In this document: piece by piece, positions 24,007-36,024 of the stretch
Numbering within the stretch: the first letter of the stretch is position 1
Layout of the letters: every line of letters begins with the position of its first letter
Source: Lonicera japonica
Taxonomy: Eukaryota > Streptophyta > Magnoliopsida > Dipsacales > Caprifoliaceae
Direction of reading: 5' to 3'
NCBI GenBank assembly: GCA_021464415.1
Contig: CM038469.1
Location: 65,453,650-65,517,649, forward strand
Length of the DNA stretch: 64,000 bases
Translations under genes and position numbers: made by a program
The notes under the pieces: generated by a model
What the model saw: only the letters and a program-made list of their open reading frames with translations
Told to the model about the DNA's origin: nothing
Database searches by the model: none

Positions 24007-25386
24007 ATGGGGAAGATCAGTTTTGGAAGGGTTTTAGGGTGTTTATGCATCTCCTCTGGCTCTAGTTCTAATTGTTTTTGCATCAATAGCTATGGAACTC
24101 ATCATCAAGATGATCAGTTTGAGAGAAAGCCATTGGTTAATCCTGCTGATCAATTGAAGGACATTTATGATGGCCCCAAGACCCTGGCTTTTCAATTGAA
24201 GCCTAAGGTAATTAAAATCATATATGTGTGTGTATATATATTTTTTGAATTTATTTTCTTACAAGAAGGAGGATATATAAGTGAGCTCTAGAATTTTGAT
24301 GGATTTTTGCGTTGCGTAATGCATTTGGGACTTTTTTTTTCATCAACATGCATTCATTGGATAATTAGACGATCTGTTTTAGAGTCTGACAATATATATA
24401 TATATATATATATATGTATTATTTGTAATTAACATTTTTTTCACAAAAGAATAGATGATAATGAAATTCATGTACGTAGATAATAGACCACTTGAGTTAT
24501 ACATTAAGTATCACTTTCTAACTATTTTTTTTTCTATTTTATGTATTTTTAATTTTTGCTTTATGTTTGGATTTGGGGTTTATTGATGCTTAATTGTTCT
24601 CTGTTTTTCTAGAAAAACTATGATTATAAGTTAAGTCTATGATTTTAAAGAGTGACTAACAACAAATTTGGTTTCAATAAATAATTTAATTATGATAAAC
24701 ATGTTTCGAAATAATAATTAAGATAGTAAATTCATCATCAAAGCTTAATTTAACTTTTGAATATGTGCATCAATTTTAAGATTTAATTAAGTTTCTATCC
24801 AACATTAAGACTTCACAAGAAATTCACATGAATCATATTGATATATATATATATATATATCATCTAATTTGAAAATTATCATTATAATGAGTAATAATTA
24901 CTGTCTTGTTAATTAATCATTTTGAATGTGGATCTTGTAGATTGTGGTGCTAAAAGTATCAATGCACTGCAATGGTTGCGCAAGAAAAGTAGAGAAGCAT
25001 ATCTCCAAGATGGAAGGTAATTAAATTACCCTACTACGTACACTCTCTTTCGATCACAAATTTATTGCGACTAGAAAATAATTACAACTGCAAAAAAAAT
25101 AAAATTAAAATACTTAAATTAAGAGTGACTTTTTTTTTATGTCTATATTAATAGTATATAGTTGTGTATCCTACAACAATTATTTATAAATTATTTTTTC
25201 TTCTGTTTCATTTCTTCACTTTAAATTCAATGTCTCTTTTTCTGTTCAGGGGTGACCTCCTATAAGGTGGACTTGGACAGCAAGATGGTGGTGGTTATTG
25301 GAGACATTGTTCCTTTTGAAGTTTTGGACAGTGTTTCTAGAGTCAAAAGTGCCGAGCTTTGGACATCACCTTCCAAATCAATATAA
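24007..25386 (+). CDS. HMA-domain protein (NaKR/copper-chaperone-like)
   Basis: Three exons: 24007-24207, 24941-25016, 25250-25386, joined at GT-AG sites with frame preserved, giving 137 aa (138 if the adjacent ATG at 24004 is used). The N-terminal part, MGKISFGRVLGCLCISSGSS, is Cys/Ser-rich; then ERKPLV and TLAFQLKPK. Exon 2 begins the HMA fold: VVLKVSMHCNGCARKVEKH has the metal-binding CxxC (Cys77, Cys80), followed by MEGVTSYKVDL and VVIGDIVPFEVL in exon 3. The family resembles Atx1-like metal chaperones and the HMA part of NaKR proteins (SODIUM POTASSIUM ROOT DEFECTIVE), which bind metal and, for NaKR1, act in phloem and flowering. The C-terminus (SPSKSI) has no CaaX box, so it is not an isoprenylated HIPP. 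Function here is inferred from the family only. Confidence 0.92.
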
Positions 25387-25441
25387 AAAAAAAATTAAAA
25401 AAATCTATATAATTGCATGTATTACTACTATATATTATTTA

Positions 25442-25649
25442 CTCTATCTCAAATTAAGAATTCCAGTGTTTCTTGTTTGGACATCTTAAATTAAGAGTTC
25501 AACTTGCTTTTGGTACATAATTCGTGTATCAATTAAATTTCTCAATGGTTAAACAAATTTACTTTTTAACCATTGATTATATTGAAATTAGCATATTTTT
25601 GAATATTGTAAAAGTTATAGATGTGCCTTTGATTCGAAATTGAAGAAAG
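25442..25649. mobile_element. Stowaway-like MITE in the 3' region of the HMA gene
   Basis: A 208-bp element starting CTCTATCTCAAATTAAG and ending with the complement of CTTTCTTCAATTTCGAATC, flanked by TA on both sides (25440-25441 and 25650-25651), as for Tc1/mariner-type MITEs. It begins only 55 bp after the stop codon and so probably lies in the 3' UTR. Its size matches the related element at 57669-57875. Confidence 0.65.
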
Positions 25650-25698
25650 TATAATCATTGTCACTATAATATGCATATTATGTACATGTGTTGTTCTT

Positions 25699-25849
25699 TT
25701 TTTTTTTTTTTTTTATAAATTAAGGGAGGTCTAAGTCTCTCCCTTAATCCTACAAATAAAGAAAAACCCTCCCCTCCCACCCCATGAGTCGAACCCTTGA
25801 CCTCAAGGCAAGGGTGGAGGTTGCCTACCACTGGGCCAACCCCTCTCCT
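25699..25849 (-). mobile_element. tRNA-derived SINE (copy 2)
   Basis: On minus: GGGGTTGGCCCAGTGGTAGG carries the A box, GGTTCGACTC the B box, then TTTTTCTTTATTTGTAGG, GGGAGAGACTTAGACCTCCC and a poly-A tail (T run at about 25697-25714 on plus). It is flanked by a 14-bp direct repeat CATGTGTTGTTCTT (25685-25698 and 25850-25863). The intact boxes and perfect duplication mark a fairly recent insertion. Confidence 0.9.
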
Positions 25850-25863
25850 CATGTGTTGTTCTT

Positions 25864-26564
25864 ACTTATACTAGCCTAGACAATTTTACTGTTGAACAAG
25901 AATAATATTAATAATAATGACTACATCTCTTTATGTCCAATAATCAGTTTCAATTTTTTCTCAAATATTTTATGAATTAATTAATCATTTTCAAAATTTC
26001 TCAAATATGACTAAAATACTTGGGCTTACCAACAAATGGGCTACTATGGCTCTAAACATAAAAGAATGGATACCTTGCCATCTTTCACTGGGAAATGGGA
26101 ATAATAGCCAGTTTAGTTTAGCATACACTAGTTTAACCTTCATAAGCATTGAGCAATAAATATGTAATTTATATATTTAATCACAATAAATGACTTAAAT
26201 AAAAGTTGTAAGTGCCCCAATATTTGAACACATGTTTAATTTGGTTAGAAATAAAAAGTTTGAGCCTTATTAGAACCACATATATATATATATTTGTGAA
26301 AAAAAAATGTTTGGATGAAATGAATAATTCAAAAATGTTTTACAACTTCATGAAGGTGAAATTCCCAATTTTCCATGCATGCATAATGTGTGTGCCATTC
26401 AAGTGTAAGAAATAAAAAAAAAAAAAAAAGAGTTATAAATATAATGTTGGAAAAAATGGTACAATAAAAGGTTTTTTGACCTCACACTCGATTATAGATG
26501 GTTATTATAGATTCATATTTTTTCATGAATACGTCAAAATCGTATATTTGTTTCCTTAAAATGG
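25864..26564. other. Intergenic spacer
   Basis: No gene or bounded element seen; AT-rich, with an A run at 26413-26429. Confidence 0.4.
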
Positions 26565-26572
26565 TTATGGGG

Positions 26573-27638
26573 CAGTGACAGAGGCAGTGCGGGACAAGGG
26601 CGGCTTAAGCCCCCACAAGAATTTTGGATATTCTTTATAAGTATAATAATAATATAGGGACTATAATGTAGATATTTAAAGTTTGAGATTGGGTTTGTAA
26701 GGTCTAAAAACTTTGGGGATAAGAATGTAATTATGTTTAATGAAAAAAAAAGGCAACATATTACACAACAGAAAGCACTGCCTAGCAAAAAGAAAACCAA
26801 AAAAAAAGGAAAAAAAAAAAGCCTAGCTCGCCTTTTCTCAGTCTTTGATCTCTTGTGTACGATCTTGCTCGAATAATCGATTCACATTTTCATTTGAGTA
26901 TCAAATGGTGGAGATGGTCAATTAATATGTCTGGCATCTTTCTTTTCACATATATATACTTTCTTTTGGGCTCTATTTGTGTATAATTTTTTATTGTATT
27001 TTTTGTCCAATACTTAATTTTGTGATTTATTTGAGGCATTGATTGCATTATTATATTGATTATATTATTGAGCCATTGAGGCATCTTTCTCTTCGTACAC
27101 TTTTTATTGATTACATTATCAAGTAAAAAAGTATCGTACATATCCATTAATAGATTTGCTCTTGAGGTTAGCATTGCCCATACTTGTTGCAATTGCAATC
27201 GTAAAAACTGCATTCTCTGTCACGAAGATCATAAAGTCTCAACTATGCAATTGTTTAGGAGATGAGTTGATGAATGATTCTTCAGTGGCATTAACATTAA
27301 TAATGTGTTCGAAAATATTGAAAACGAGAAGGATAATTCAACGTTTTCAGACTATAAACGCCTTTTTTTTGACATTTTTCTTTTTGGGCATCTGTTTTTG
27401 TTATAAATATTTTTTTTAGACATCTCTATTTGTTATAGATATTTTTGTTAGACATCTTTTTTTGTTATAGACGGTTTTTGTTAGACATCTCTTTTTGTAA
27501 TAGATGTTTAATATTTTAATATAAGTGTTTATATATATATATATATTGTTGTGTTATTATTTCATATAGATTTTTTTTTTGGTTAGTGGTATTCCGTATT
27601 TAAGCCCCTATTAGATTGAAATTCTGGCCCCGCCGTTG
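26573..27638 (+). mobile_element. hAT transposon derivative with transposase relic
   Basis: A 1066-bp element. It starts CAGTGACAGAGGCAG and ends with the complement of CAACGGCGGGGCCAG, imperfect hAT terminal inverted repeats. The flanks are a perfect 8-bp duplication TTATGGGG (26565-26572 and 27639-27646). Near the 3' end lies a decayed hAT dimerisation domain. Most of the transposase is missing, so this is an internally deleted, non-autonomous copy. The perfect duplication argues that insertion is not very old. Confidence 0.9.
27159..27355 (+). pseudogene. Relic of hAT transposase C-terminal dimerisation domain
   Basis: The frame reads LLRLALPILVAIAIVKTAFS, then TKIIKSQLCNCLGDELMNDS and, further on, RRIIQRFQ. 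This follows the hAT family C-terminal pattern of TTF-type/ZMYM1-like plant transposases (Leu-rich block ending in a conserved Ala-Phe-Ser, then Lys-x-x-x-Arg/Gln-Leu, then Gly-Asp-x-x-x-Asn-Asp). The upstream zinc-finger and catalytic parts are gone. Not functional. Confidence 0.75.
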
Positions 27639-27819
27639 TTATGGGGTGAATGATAAATTATTACTCATAGTAAGTTACATGAGATGGAAAAATAAAATAA
27701 AATTTTGACATAGAAATTTTGTTGAAAAATTGATAGGTTCATAAGAAACCACCTCTTATAAATATGTTAAGGAATTAAAAAAAAATCTCTCTCGTGCCTC
27801 TAGAGATGCAAATCATAGT

Positions 27820-27851
27820 TACCACACTACACTACACTACACCACACCACA
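27820..27851 (+). repeat. CACTA pentamer microsatellite
   Basis: Tandem ACTAC/ACCAC pentamers shortly after the hAT element. It is a simple repeat, not a CACTA transposon end. Confidence 0.8.
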
Positions 27852-27937
27852 AAATTCTCACCTCCTTCTTCTGGATCCAGGTTTGGGAAATCAGGTGATT
27901 TAAAAATGTAATTATGTTTTTCCTTTTCTTTTACTTA

Positions 27938-28352
27938 AGGTGCGTTTGATTGCAATCATGTAATTTGCATAGAAAGAAGATAAGTTACAAGCAATTGAAT
28001 TGCTTATAATTGAGTTGCATGGAAAATGTAGTGTAGTGAGTTTGATTGCCTTAATTTTCTACTCGAAAAATATTGGTTGTATTATGGCATTTTTAATGTA
28101 GAAAAAATTATTGATATTTTTAATGTAGAAAATGGTAAAAATCTTGTCTAATGAACCGTGCCCAAGCATGGAAAACAAAAAACCACCTCCCCCTAAAGAA
28201 AATATTTTCCTCAATTGCATTGAAAATGCACGTGTGAGGCAAAAGTGGAAATTGAATTGCCTGAAAAAAAAAGCCAATCAAACACCTTAAGTTGTCAAAT
28301 CAAATGAAAAATGCTCATTTTTCATGAAAAATGTTGCCAATCAAACACACCC
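27938..28352. mobile_element. Tourist-like MITE, GGGTG family (copy 2)
   Basis: A 415-bp element. Left end AGGTGCGTTTGATTGC; right end is the complement of GGGTGTGTTTGATTGG; TTA on both sides (27935-27937 and 28353-28355). Interior motifs ATTTTTCATGAAAAATG and AATATTTTCC are shared with copy 1 at 12656-13165, in opposite orientation. Confidence 0.75.
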
Positions 28353-28355
28353 TTA

Positions 28356-28739
28356 TAGTTTTCTTATCTTAAATGGCGTCATTTTTGTATTAAAAGATGG
28401 AAAAATAATGCAAAGTCAACGAATTATAGTCTCTCTGATATTAAAATGGAGGCAAAGTAAAAAAAAAAAAAGGAGGAGGAAAAAGCTTTGCAGATTTAAT
28501 CCAAAATGATCCGATGTAATTGCCACAATTAGGAGCTTAAATTTAGTGAACCTCCCACCTAAACAAACTTCATGTTATAGGATCACAAAATTTCAAATGG
28601 ATTAAACTATTTTCTAATCCTCAACACATTGGAGCGAAAAGGTAATCGCACTCACCTTTGCATTGTCCTTTTCCAGTTTCACAAAGGATTGGGCCGGCCT
28701 TCTGAAGTCCCAGTTCATTCAATAAGTACTTTCTTTTCC
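28356..28739. other. Intergenic spacer
   Basis: No gene seen between the MITE and the RTE LINE. Confidence 0.4.
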
Positions 28740-28754
28740 TCCAGATCTACTTAG

Positions 28755-31306
28755 CAACAACAACAACAACAAGCCTTTATCCCACTAGGTGGGGTCGGCT
28801 ACATGGATCAAACGACGCCATAGTGGTCTGTCGTGAATCATATCTATAGTGAAACCATTCACCTCTAAATCCTTCTTAATAGTTTCACCTATAGTTTTTC
28901 TAGGTCTTCCTCTGCCTCTAAAACTAGGCTTCCCTCCAATGATCAACTCTCCTTACCACGGCATCTACAGGTCTCCTCCATACATGCCCAAACCATCTAA
29001 GTCGAGATTCAACCATCTTTTCTGGAATAGGTGCCACCCCAACTCCCTCTCTGATGGTAACATCCTGATCTTATCTTTCCAGTCTTGCCACTCATCCATC
29101 TCAAATTCTCATCTCAGCTACACTTAGTTTATTCTCGTGTTGGCTTTTGACCGCCCAACACTCAGTCCCATACAACATCGCTGGTCTAACCGCGGTAGTG
29201 AATTTTCCTTTTAACTTGAGTGGTACCTTTTTATCACATAACACACCCGAAGAATTGCTTGAATCCGGTGGTTTACATCTCCCTCTATCTCCCCATCTTC
29301 TTGTATAATGGATCCAAGATACTTAAACCGAGTAACTTGTGGTTGACATTGTCCCCAACTTTTACTCTAAGTTAGTAGTGCTCCGCCTTTTACTGAACTT
29401 GCACTCCATAATTCTGTCTTACTTCTGCTTAAACGAAAGCCATGCGCTTCTAATGATTTTGTCTCCAAGTTTCCACCTTCCCATTTAGCTCTTCTCTGGA
29501 CTCACCCACTAGGACATTCATTGCAAACAGCATCATCGCGGTGCTGGCTCTTGAATGTGTTCCGTGAAATCTAAGACCAAGGTAAACAGATAAGGGCTCA
29601 AAGCTGACCCTTGGTGTATCTATAGTTATAGGAAAATCTTCTGTGGACCCACATGTGTTCTCACCTAGTCATAGCTCCTTTACATGTCCTTATAACACGA
29701 ATTAGGCAATTCTAACCCCTTTCTTCTCTAGGCTTTCCACAAAATCTCTCTGGGTACCCTATCGTACGCCTTCTCCAAGTCAATGAAAACCATGTGTAGG
29801 TCCTTTTGATCCCTCCGATATTGTTCCATCAAACGCCGCAACAAGTAGATTGCTTCCATGGTCGACCTTCCGGGCATAAAACCAAATTGATTATCTAAAA
29901 TGTTGGTTTCTTTTCTTAGTCTCCGCTCAATCACCCTTTCCCATAACTTCATAGTATGACTCATGAGTTTAATCCCCCTGTAATTGGCGCAGCTTTGTAT
30001 ATCCCCCTTATTCTTATAAATCGGTATTAGGGTGCTTCTCCTCCATTCTTCCGGCATCTTCTTTGACCTCAATATCTCGTTGAAAAACCTTGTGAGCCAA
30101 CCAGTGCCTTTATCACCTAGACCCTTCCAAACCTCAATAGGTATACTATCTGGCCCAACTGCTTTACCACTATCCATTCGTTTCAATGCTTCTTTCACTT
30201 CCTTTTCTTGAATTCTGCGATAGAAGGTGAAATTTTGGTCATCCTCTCGCATGTTCAGCTCATCTCCACATGCTAAAATCTCATAACCTTCATTAAATAA
30301 TTTGTGAAAATAGTCCTTCCATCTCTCTTGTATGTCTTGTTCTTTAACCAGGACATTACCTTCTTCGTCCTTGATGCATCTCACTTGATCCAAGTCTTTT
30401 GTCTTCCTTTCTCGACCCTTAGCAAGTCGGTAAATAGCTTTTTCCCCAGCTTTGGTGCCTAAAGATTTGTATAATCCATCAAAAGCTTTAGTCCTCGACT
30501 CACTCACCGCCTTCTTAGTCTCTTTCTTTGCTTCTTTGTAAGATTCCCAATTTTCCGCATTCTTACATAAAGACCAAGCTTTAAAGCATTTCCTTTTTAC
30601 CTTAACTTTATCTTGTACACTATCATCCCACCACCAAGATTCTTTATCCCTATGTCCACATCCTCTCGATTCACCCAGCGTCTCTTTAGCTATCTTCCTG
30701 ATCCCCTCGGCCGCCTTGTCCCACATATCATTTGCGCTTCCGTTTGCCTCCCAAAACCCACCCTCCAGCACCTTGTGTTGAAAGATCCTTTGTTTTTCAC
30801 CCTTCAAATGCCACCATCTAATCCTTGAAACCTTACCTTGGCCCCTTCTCTTCACTTTCCCCTTAACTCGTATATCCATTACAAGGACTCTATGTTGGGT
30901 AGTCAAGCTCTCTCCAGGTATGGCTTTACAGTCCATACAACTCTTTCGATCTCCTTTCCTAAAGAGGAAGAAATCGATCTGGGAGCATGTTGTCCCACTC
31001 TTGTATGTGATGAGGTGCTCCTCCCGCTTCTTAAAACATGTATCGGCTACCATAAGATCATAAGCAGACGAGAAATCAAGGATAGATTTTCCCTCGGTAT
31101 TTACCACCCCAAAGCCATAACCTCCATGCACCCCCCTATAGTTATCAGAAGAGCTCCCTACGTGCCCATTCAGATCCCCTCCTAGAAAAATCTTTTCTCT
31201 AAGTGGTATATCCTGAATCAAGCCTTCTAAGTCCTCCCAAAATTTTATCTTGAGGTGTTCTTCACACCCGACCTGAGGTGCATAAGCACTGATCACATTA
31301 AAAGTG
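28755..31306 (-). mobile_element. 5'-truncated RTE-clade LINE
   Basis: A 2552-bp non-LTR retrotransposon on minus. Its 3' end is a (TTG)n tail (CAA repeats at 28755-28771 on plus) preceded by the conserved ...CCCCACCTAGTGGGATAAAG terminus of plant RTE elements. It carries part of the endonuclease, the reverse transcriptase and degraded downstream sequence. It is flanked by a perfect 15-bp duplication TCCAGATCTACTTAG (28740-28754 and 31307-31321), so the 5' truncation happened at insertion by target-primed reverse transcription. Frameshifts and catalytic changes make it inactive. Confidence 0.92.
29728..31306 (-). pseudogene. RTE endonuclease/reverse transcriptase, truncated and frameshifted
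   Basis: About 526 open codons on minus from the truncation point (…[13 protein letters not shown]) to a TAG at 29728. Endonuclease C-terminal half: [17 protein letters not shown] and [10 protein letters not shown] are visible; the N-terminal catalytic residues are lost. [47 protein letters not shown] and [19 protein letters not shown] carry palm motifs including the first catalytic Asp. The stop after WKA results from a small frame change: the expected LEKKGVRIA continues in another frame at about 29700-29728. Further downstream, near 29516-29540, the YADD/FADD-type box reads FAMN, so the paired aspartates are gone. No expression expected. Confidence 0.9.
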
Positions 31307-31321
31307 TCCAGATCTACTTAG

Positions 31322-32820
31322 ATACCGTATTTTTTTTACTTTTTCATACAACCGCTATATCAATACGCCTGTTATTCGACCATAGAAATAGAAAAAAGAA
31401 AATGAGATTTTGTGAATCAAACCTGGACTAAAGGTGATGAAATCAACACCCATTTAAACATCTCATGGATCTAGACTAGTGTAATTTGATTACTGGTGAA
31501 TCAGTCCACGTGGTACCAAAAAAGACCTTTAATATACAGACCGGACCTTCTTTAATAATTTATCTATGAAAGACTTTTCTATCTTACGTGTCAATCAATT
31601 TTAGACTTGTGTAGATCTAATTGGCATCACTTTTACATCCATATACACTCTAAAAAAAATCTCTTGTTTTAGAGAGCAGGTTCCACAATTTTAGTACCAC
31701 ATCATATCCACATTTTTATGATACTCTCTATACTTATAGAATTTCATAGACAATGCGAAAATGATTATTTCACCATGTTATACGCACAACTAGGTGTTAC
31801 TCGAGTGGGACCATAAGGTTGAGCATAAAAAATTAATAGTTAAAATAAGATTACTATATAAAAAGACATGATAAATAATAAGTGCACGCAACATAAAATA
31901 TAGTTCAAGTAAATAGATTAACATTAGTATTATTTTACGGTTTGAGAATAAATTGTTAACCAACTTCATTCAAAATAACTAATTAGTGTTACACAACACT
32001 AAATGCAAGAGACAAATGTCCAATGCCTAGATAGTTGCCCAAAATACATACAAAATATACAAATACTCCAAAATATATATATATATATATATATTCACAG
32101 TACGAAAATCTGAATATGGATCAGCGTCCCACAATTTAAATTCACAATGGTTTTATAGGTCCATATTAGTAATTTTTTAAATGTGTAAATTTTGTTAAAA
32201 TTTAATTTTTTAATTTAAGTTATGATAATTTGAATTTTTCTTAAAAAATTGATGAAAGAAAAAGTTAGTAAAATTGATTACATACCAATGAAATAATATA
32301 TGAATCTTCACAATAAGAAATTTTAAAAACTAAAAATTTGGCCCAACATTATGTTTTATAATATATATATATATATATATATGTAACAAAATTCATTAGA
32401 GAGTTTGTTTACATAAGGCATTAGAGAATGCCATTTTTTTTTTGAACTTCGGAGAATGCCTTAATAGAAAATTCAAATGGTTCCTATCACAAATATTGTG
32501 CATTGAATATTACGTACACAGCTGTCAATGCGTTGGCTAATTAATTAATTAAAACTTAAAAATTTAACCCAATTAGATTGATCCTTTACGTGGGGCATGT
32601 TATTTATTAAGGTTTTGGGATCCTAAAATGATCTATGAGTCCAATGTTGGTCCTCACAATTAAATAATTAACTAGTGTCATTGTCTCAATTAAATTATTT
32701 GTTATAAGTAAAAAGTTTTGTTGATAATATTATTGATCTCTTTAGAGTAAAATGCAGTAAACCCCCCTAAACAATTAACTTTTGGCACTTAACCTCCCAA
32801 TATATAAAATTTGACACTAA
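31322..32820. other. Intergenic spacer
   Basis: No gene or bounded element seen. AT-dinucleotide runs occur at about 32075-32092 and 32361-32382. Confidence 0.4.
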
Positions 32821-33730
32821 GGGGGGTGTATTCAATTCAGATTTTAAAAGATTCTAATCGACTTTTTAAAATCTGTGGATTCTGTTAAGTCTATGGATTG
32901 TTTCAAATCCTTATAGAGTTTGACAGATTTTAATGCATGGATTCTTTTGGATTTCTGCAGATTTTAATAAGTCCATGGATTTCTGCAGATTTCAATAAGT
33001 CCATGGATTTTTGCAGATTTCAATAAGTTCATTAAAAAAATAAAAAAGACAAAAGACAAACAATAAAATAAATTAATTACGAGTTTAAAGTAACATTATC
33101 AAAAATGTAAAGACAATTAACGAAATACATTACAAAAATTCATATTGCACCTACAAAATTACACTTCTCACCCACTAGTATTTTTTAATGAAATTGACAT
33201 GAATTGTTTTTAAAAATTTGAACGATAAGTAGCGGTCTAACCATTTGAAATTATGTTAATGCGTGATAACCACATTAGTAAAAGATAGAATAAAGACTTT
33301 ATAGGGATGAAGAAAAAATTATAATGCATTAATCACATAATAAGAAATTTGGATTTTGAGAGAGAGTGAGAGGGGGAAGGGGGGAGAGAGAGAATGTTGA
33401 GTAAAGTTCTTAAATGAATTAAAAATCCATCTGAAATCTCTGGGTAAGTGAGAAGATTTCAAGATGGATTTTTATGTATAAAAAATGTTTTACAATCCAC
33501 CAAAATCCACCACTAATTAAAATCCTACTAAGTTATTAAACTTTTGAATACCATAAAATTTAGACGGATTTTTTAAATTCTTAATTGAATACATCAAGAT
33601 TTTAAAAGACTTTTTAAAATCTCAATTGAATACATCATGATTTTAAAAGACTTTTTAAAATCTCAATTGAATACCCATGAACTTTAAAAGTCCATAAAAA
33701 TCCTATATATTCTAGATCCAATACACCCCC
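32821..33730. mobile_element. TIR element with reiterated subterminal repeats
   Basis: A 910-bp segment starting GGGGGGTGTATTCAATTC and ending with the complement of GGGGGTGTATTGGATC. Inside the left end a unit like GATTTCTGCAGATTTCAATA is repeated about three times (32930-33030). Inside the right end a unit like TTTTAAAAGACTTTTTAAAA joined to TTGAATACATCA is repeated about three times (33575-33690). Inverted ends plus subterminal arrays point to a cut-and-paste DNA transposon derivative. The target duplication was not resolved, so the superfamily is open. Confidence 0.55.
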
Positions 33731-35837
33731 TTAAACTATTAAGTCTCGACATTTTGCACCACTACATTAAAAATTCTATCAAAAACTTAACATAATATGT
33801 GCATGTGATTTGCACGTGATGCAATTTTTAAATATGAGGACAAAATTAACCTTAGCCATTTTAAATTAATCTACAAAATATTAACTTCTATATTTTTAAA
33901 ACTCAAACAACTTTAATCCTAATATAAATTGAACACAGTCCAAACACTTAAAAAACACCACTCCAAAGTTATTAGAATACTTTATAAGTAGAATCAAAAC
34001 ATCTCAACTAAACACAAATTAACCATCATCTTCTTCTTATTTTGCCATCATCAAATCCCCAAATATATCAAATGTGGGCAACTTTCTCTATCCTTATACA
34101 TACATACACGCACATATATATATATGTATAGCGTGTATGTATATACAATCTCTTGCAACTCAATTTCAAAAATGGTCTGCCATGGAAATTTAAAATATAG
34201 AGTATTTCACTTTAAATTTATAATCTACGCGGACTTGGTGACGTAATATCACTGTTTCACTCAATAATTTATCCTAAAAATAATGGATAAATACAGTAAA
34301 TGGAGTATGCTGGCACAGTATAAATGTTATTGCTACAGAATACTATGCATATGAAACACGAGTATCAATAAGTCACAGCTCCTACAAGCTAATTATTTAT
34401 TTGAGCAAGTGTCACAACCATGGTTCATAAATACACCTAATAAACATAGCCATCTTAAAATTATTGTTAAGCTTTAGATATATTGCTCTCCCCAATATAA
34501 TATATATATATATATCAATATTAATATTAATATTCTATTCGTCTTAAATTAATAGTTTACTTTTCCTTCTAGAAGACGACCAATATAATTAATCTCACTA
34601 TGGTAAATAAATATTTTTTTAACCATTAATTATATTAAAATTAATGTAACTTTATAAATTAAAAACATCAAACATTGATCTTAATTTGGGTGGGAATGAA
34701 AAAGAAATATATTTTGTTGTTTATATGCTGCGACAAGACAACTTAACTTATTGTAATATATAGAATGATGTAGGGGAGGTAAGCAGCTAACTCTTTGGGC
34801 CAAGGGTAAATATAATTTAAACAACTGTGGCAAAGGGTCAATATAAGATTAAATGTTATTACTTAATGTAAAAATAAAATAAAATAAAATAAACAATAAG
34901 ATTTAGGATGATCTATATGGTCACTAATTCAATTTGTGTTAGTACCTCTTTTAATATGTTTCCATTAAGATATGTATAACATTTTCTAGTAAATTAAAGA
35001 AATAAAGTCCAGAGTTATGAATGATATCCTTTAAGATAACTAGCAATCACAGATTTAATAAATATCAGGGTTTTTTTTATATGTTAGGAATGTCTGAATC
35101 AACTTTTGTGCACCTCGACGAATCCCTTTCATAAAAGGTGACAACCACTGGCCGCTAAAGATTTTGCATTTGTCAAGACTCAATTTGGGGAACTCCCAAT
35201 TGAGTATAATTTTATAAATCTAAGGTGACTAGCTACTAGGCCACTATATTGTAGTTACAAACATTAATTTTATTACCACACACACACACACACACGTATG
35301 TATATATATATATTGAAGAATAACATAAAAGAAATGAAACAACAACAAAAGTCTACACATAACAAACACCACCACCAAATTAACTACCACAAGAGAGGGC
35401 GCAACACTAAACTATAACATCCTAAGATGGGGTGTTGGTTGGTATACGATAGTTGGTTTTGGTGGGGTTTGAAATTGGTCCATTGTACATAGTGGGGGAA
35501 TGAATGGTTAATTACCATATTAGCCATTCGACTATTGTTTTTGACTCAACTGAATCCTAAGCTATTGATTTCATCAATTGGGCCCTTAAATTATTGTTTT
35601 GGACTTGATTTACTCGTTGAACTGTCAATTGCATTAAATCCATCCTTAAACTATTGTACTTACATACATTTGGTTGACTCACCATCCATTTTCATGTCTA
35701 ATTATTGACAAAATGGTTATTGTTACTATTTTTATTATTGTAAAATATTATTTGTCATGTATAAAGACTGTAATTTTTTTTACACTTTAGCTAGCTTCGT
35801 TAAATTTTAATCCAGAATTAACAGAAAACGGTCACCT
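33731..35837. other. Intergenic spacer
   Basis: No gene supported. It holds an imperfect palindrome at about 34095-34146, a decayed Stowaway-like pair of ends at about 34535-34697, and a CA run at 35278-35296. Confidence 0.4.
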
Positions 35838-36024
35838 TGTTATAATATGGATGTTAAAATATATAATTGATACCTTATTCTTTTCACATTTTTTATTTCC
35901 TCTTACCTTATTAGATTACTCTTACTTTATTTATATATTGTACTATGCCTATATAAATACTTTCTCATTGTAATGTAAAGATAACAAGTAATATCAATAC
36001 AATATCATATTATGAAATTATACA
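35838..36024 (+). repeat. 5' LTR of the non-autonomous retroelement
   Basis: 187 bp, TGTTATAATATGG... to ...GAAATTATACA, with a TATA-like GCCTATATAAA. Diverged from the right copy by many substitutions and small gaps. Confidence 0.8.

Noticed and set aside
27820..27851. CACTA transposon terminus
   Set aside because: It is a pentamer microsatellite with no inverted partner or 3-bp duplication.
30838..31185. Plus-strand frames over the RTE element
   Set aside because: They lie opposite the RTE endonuclease frame and show no domain of their own.
32821..33730. Clear PIF/Harbinger element
   Set aside because: The neighbours are TAA on the left and TTA on the right, which are inverted and not direct, so the superfamily could not be assigned.
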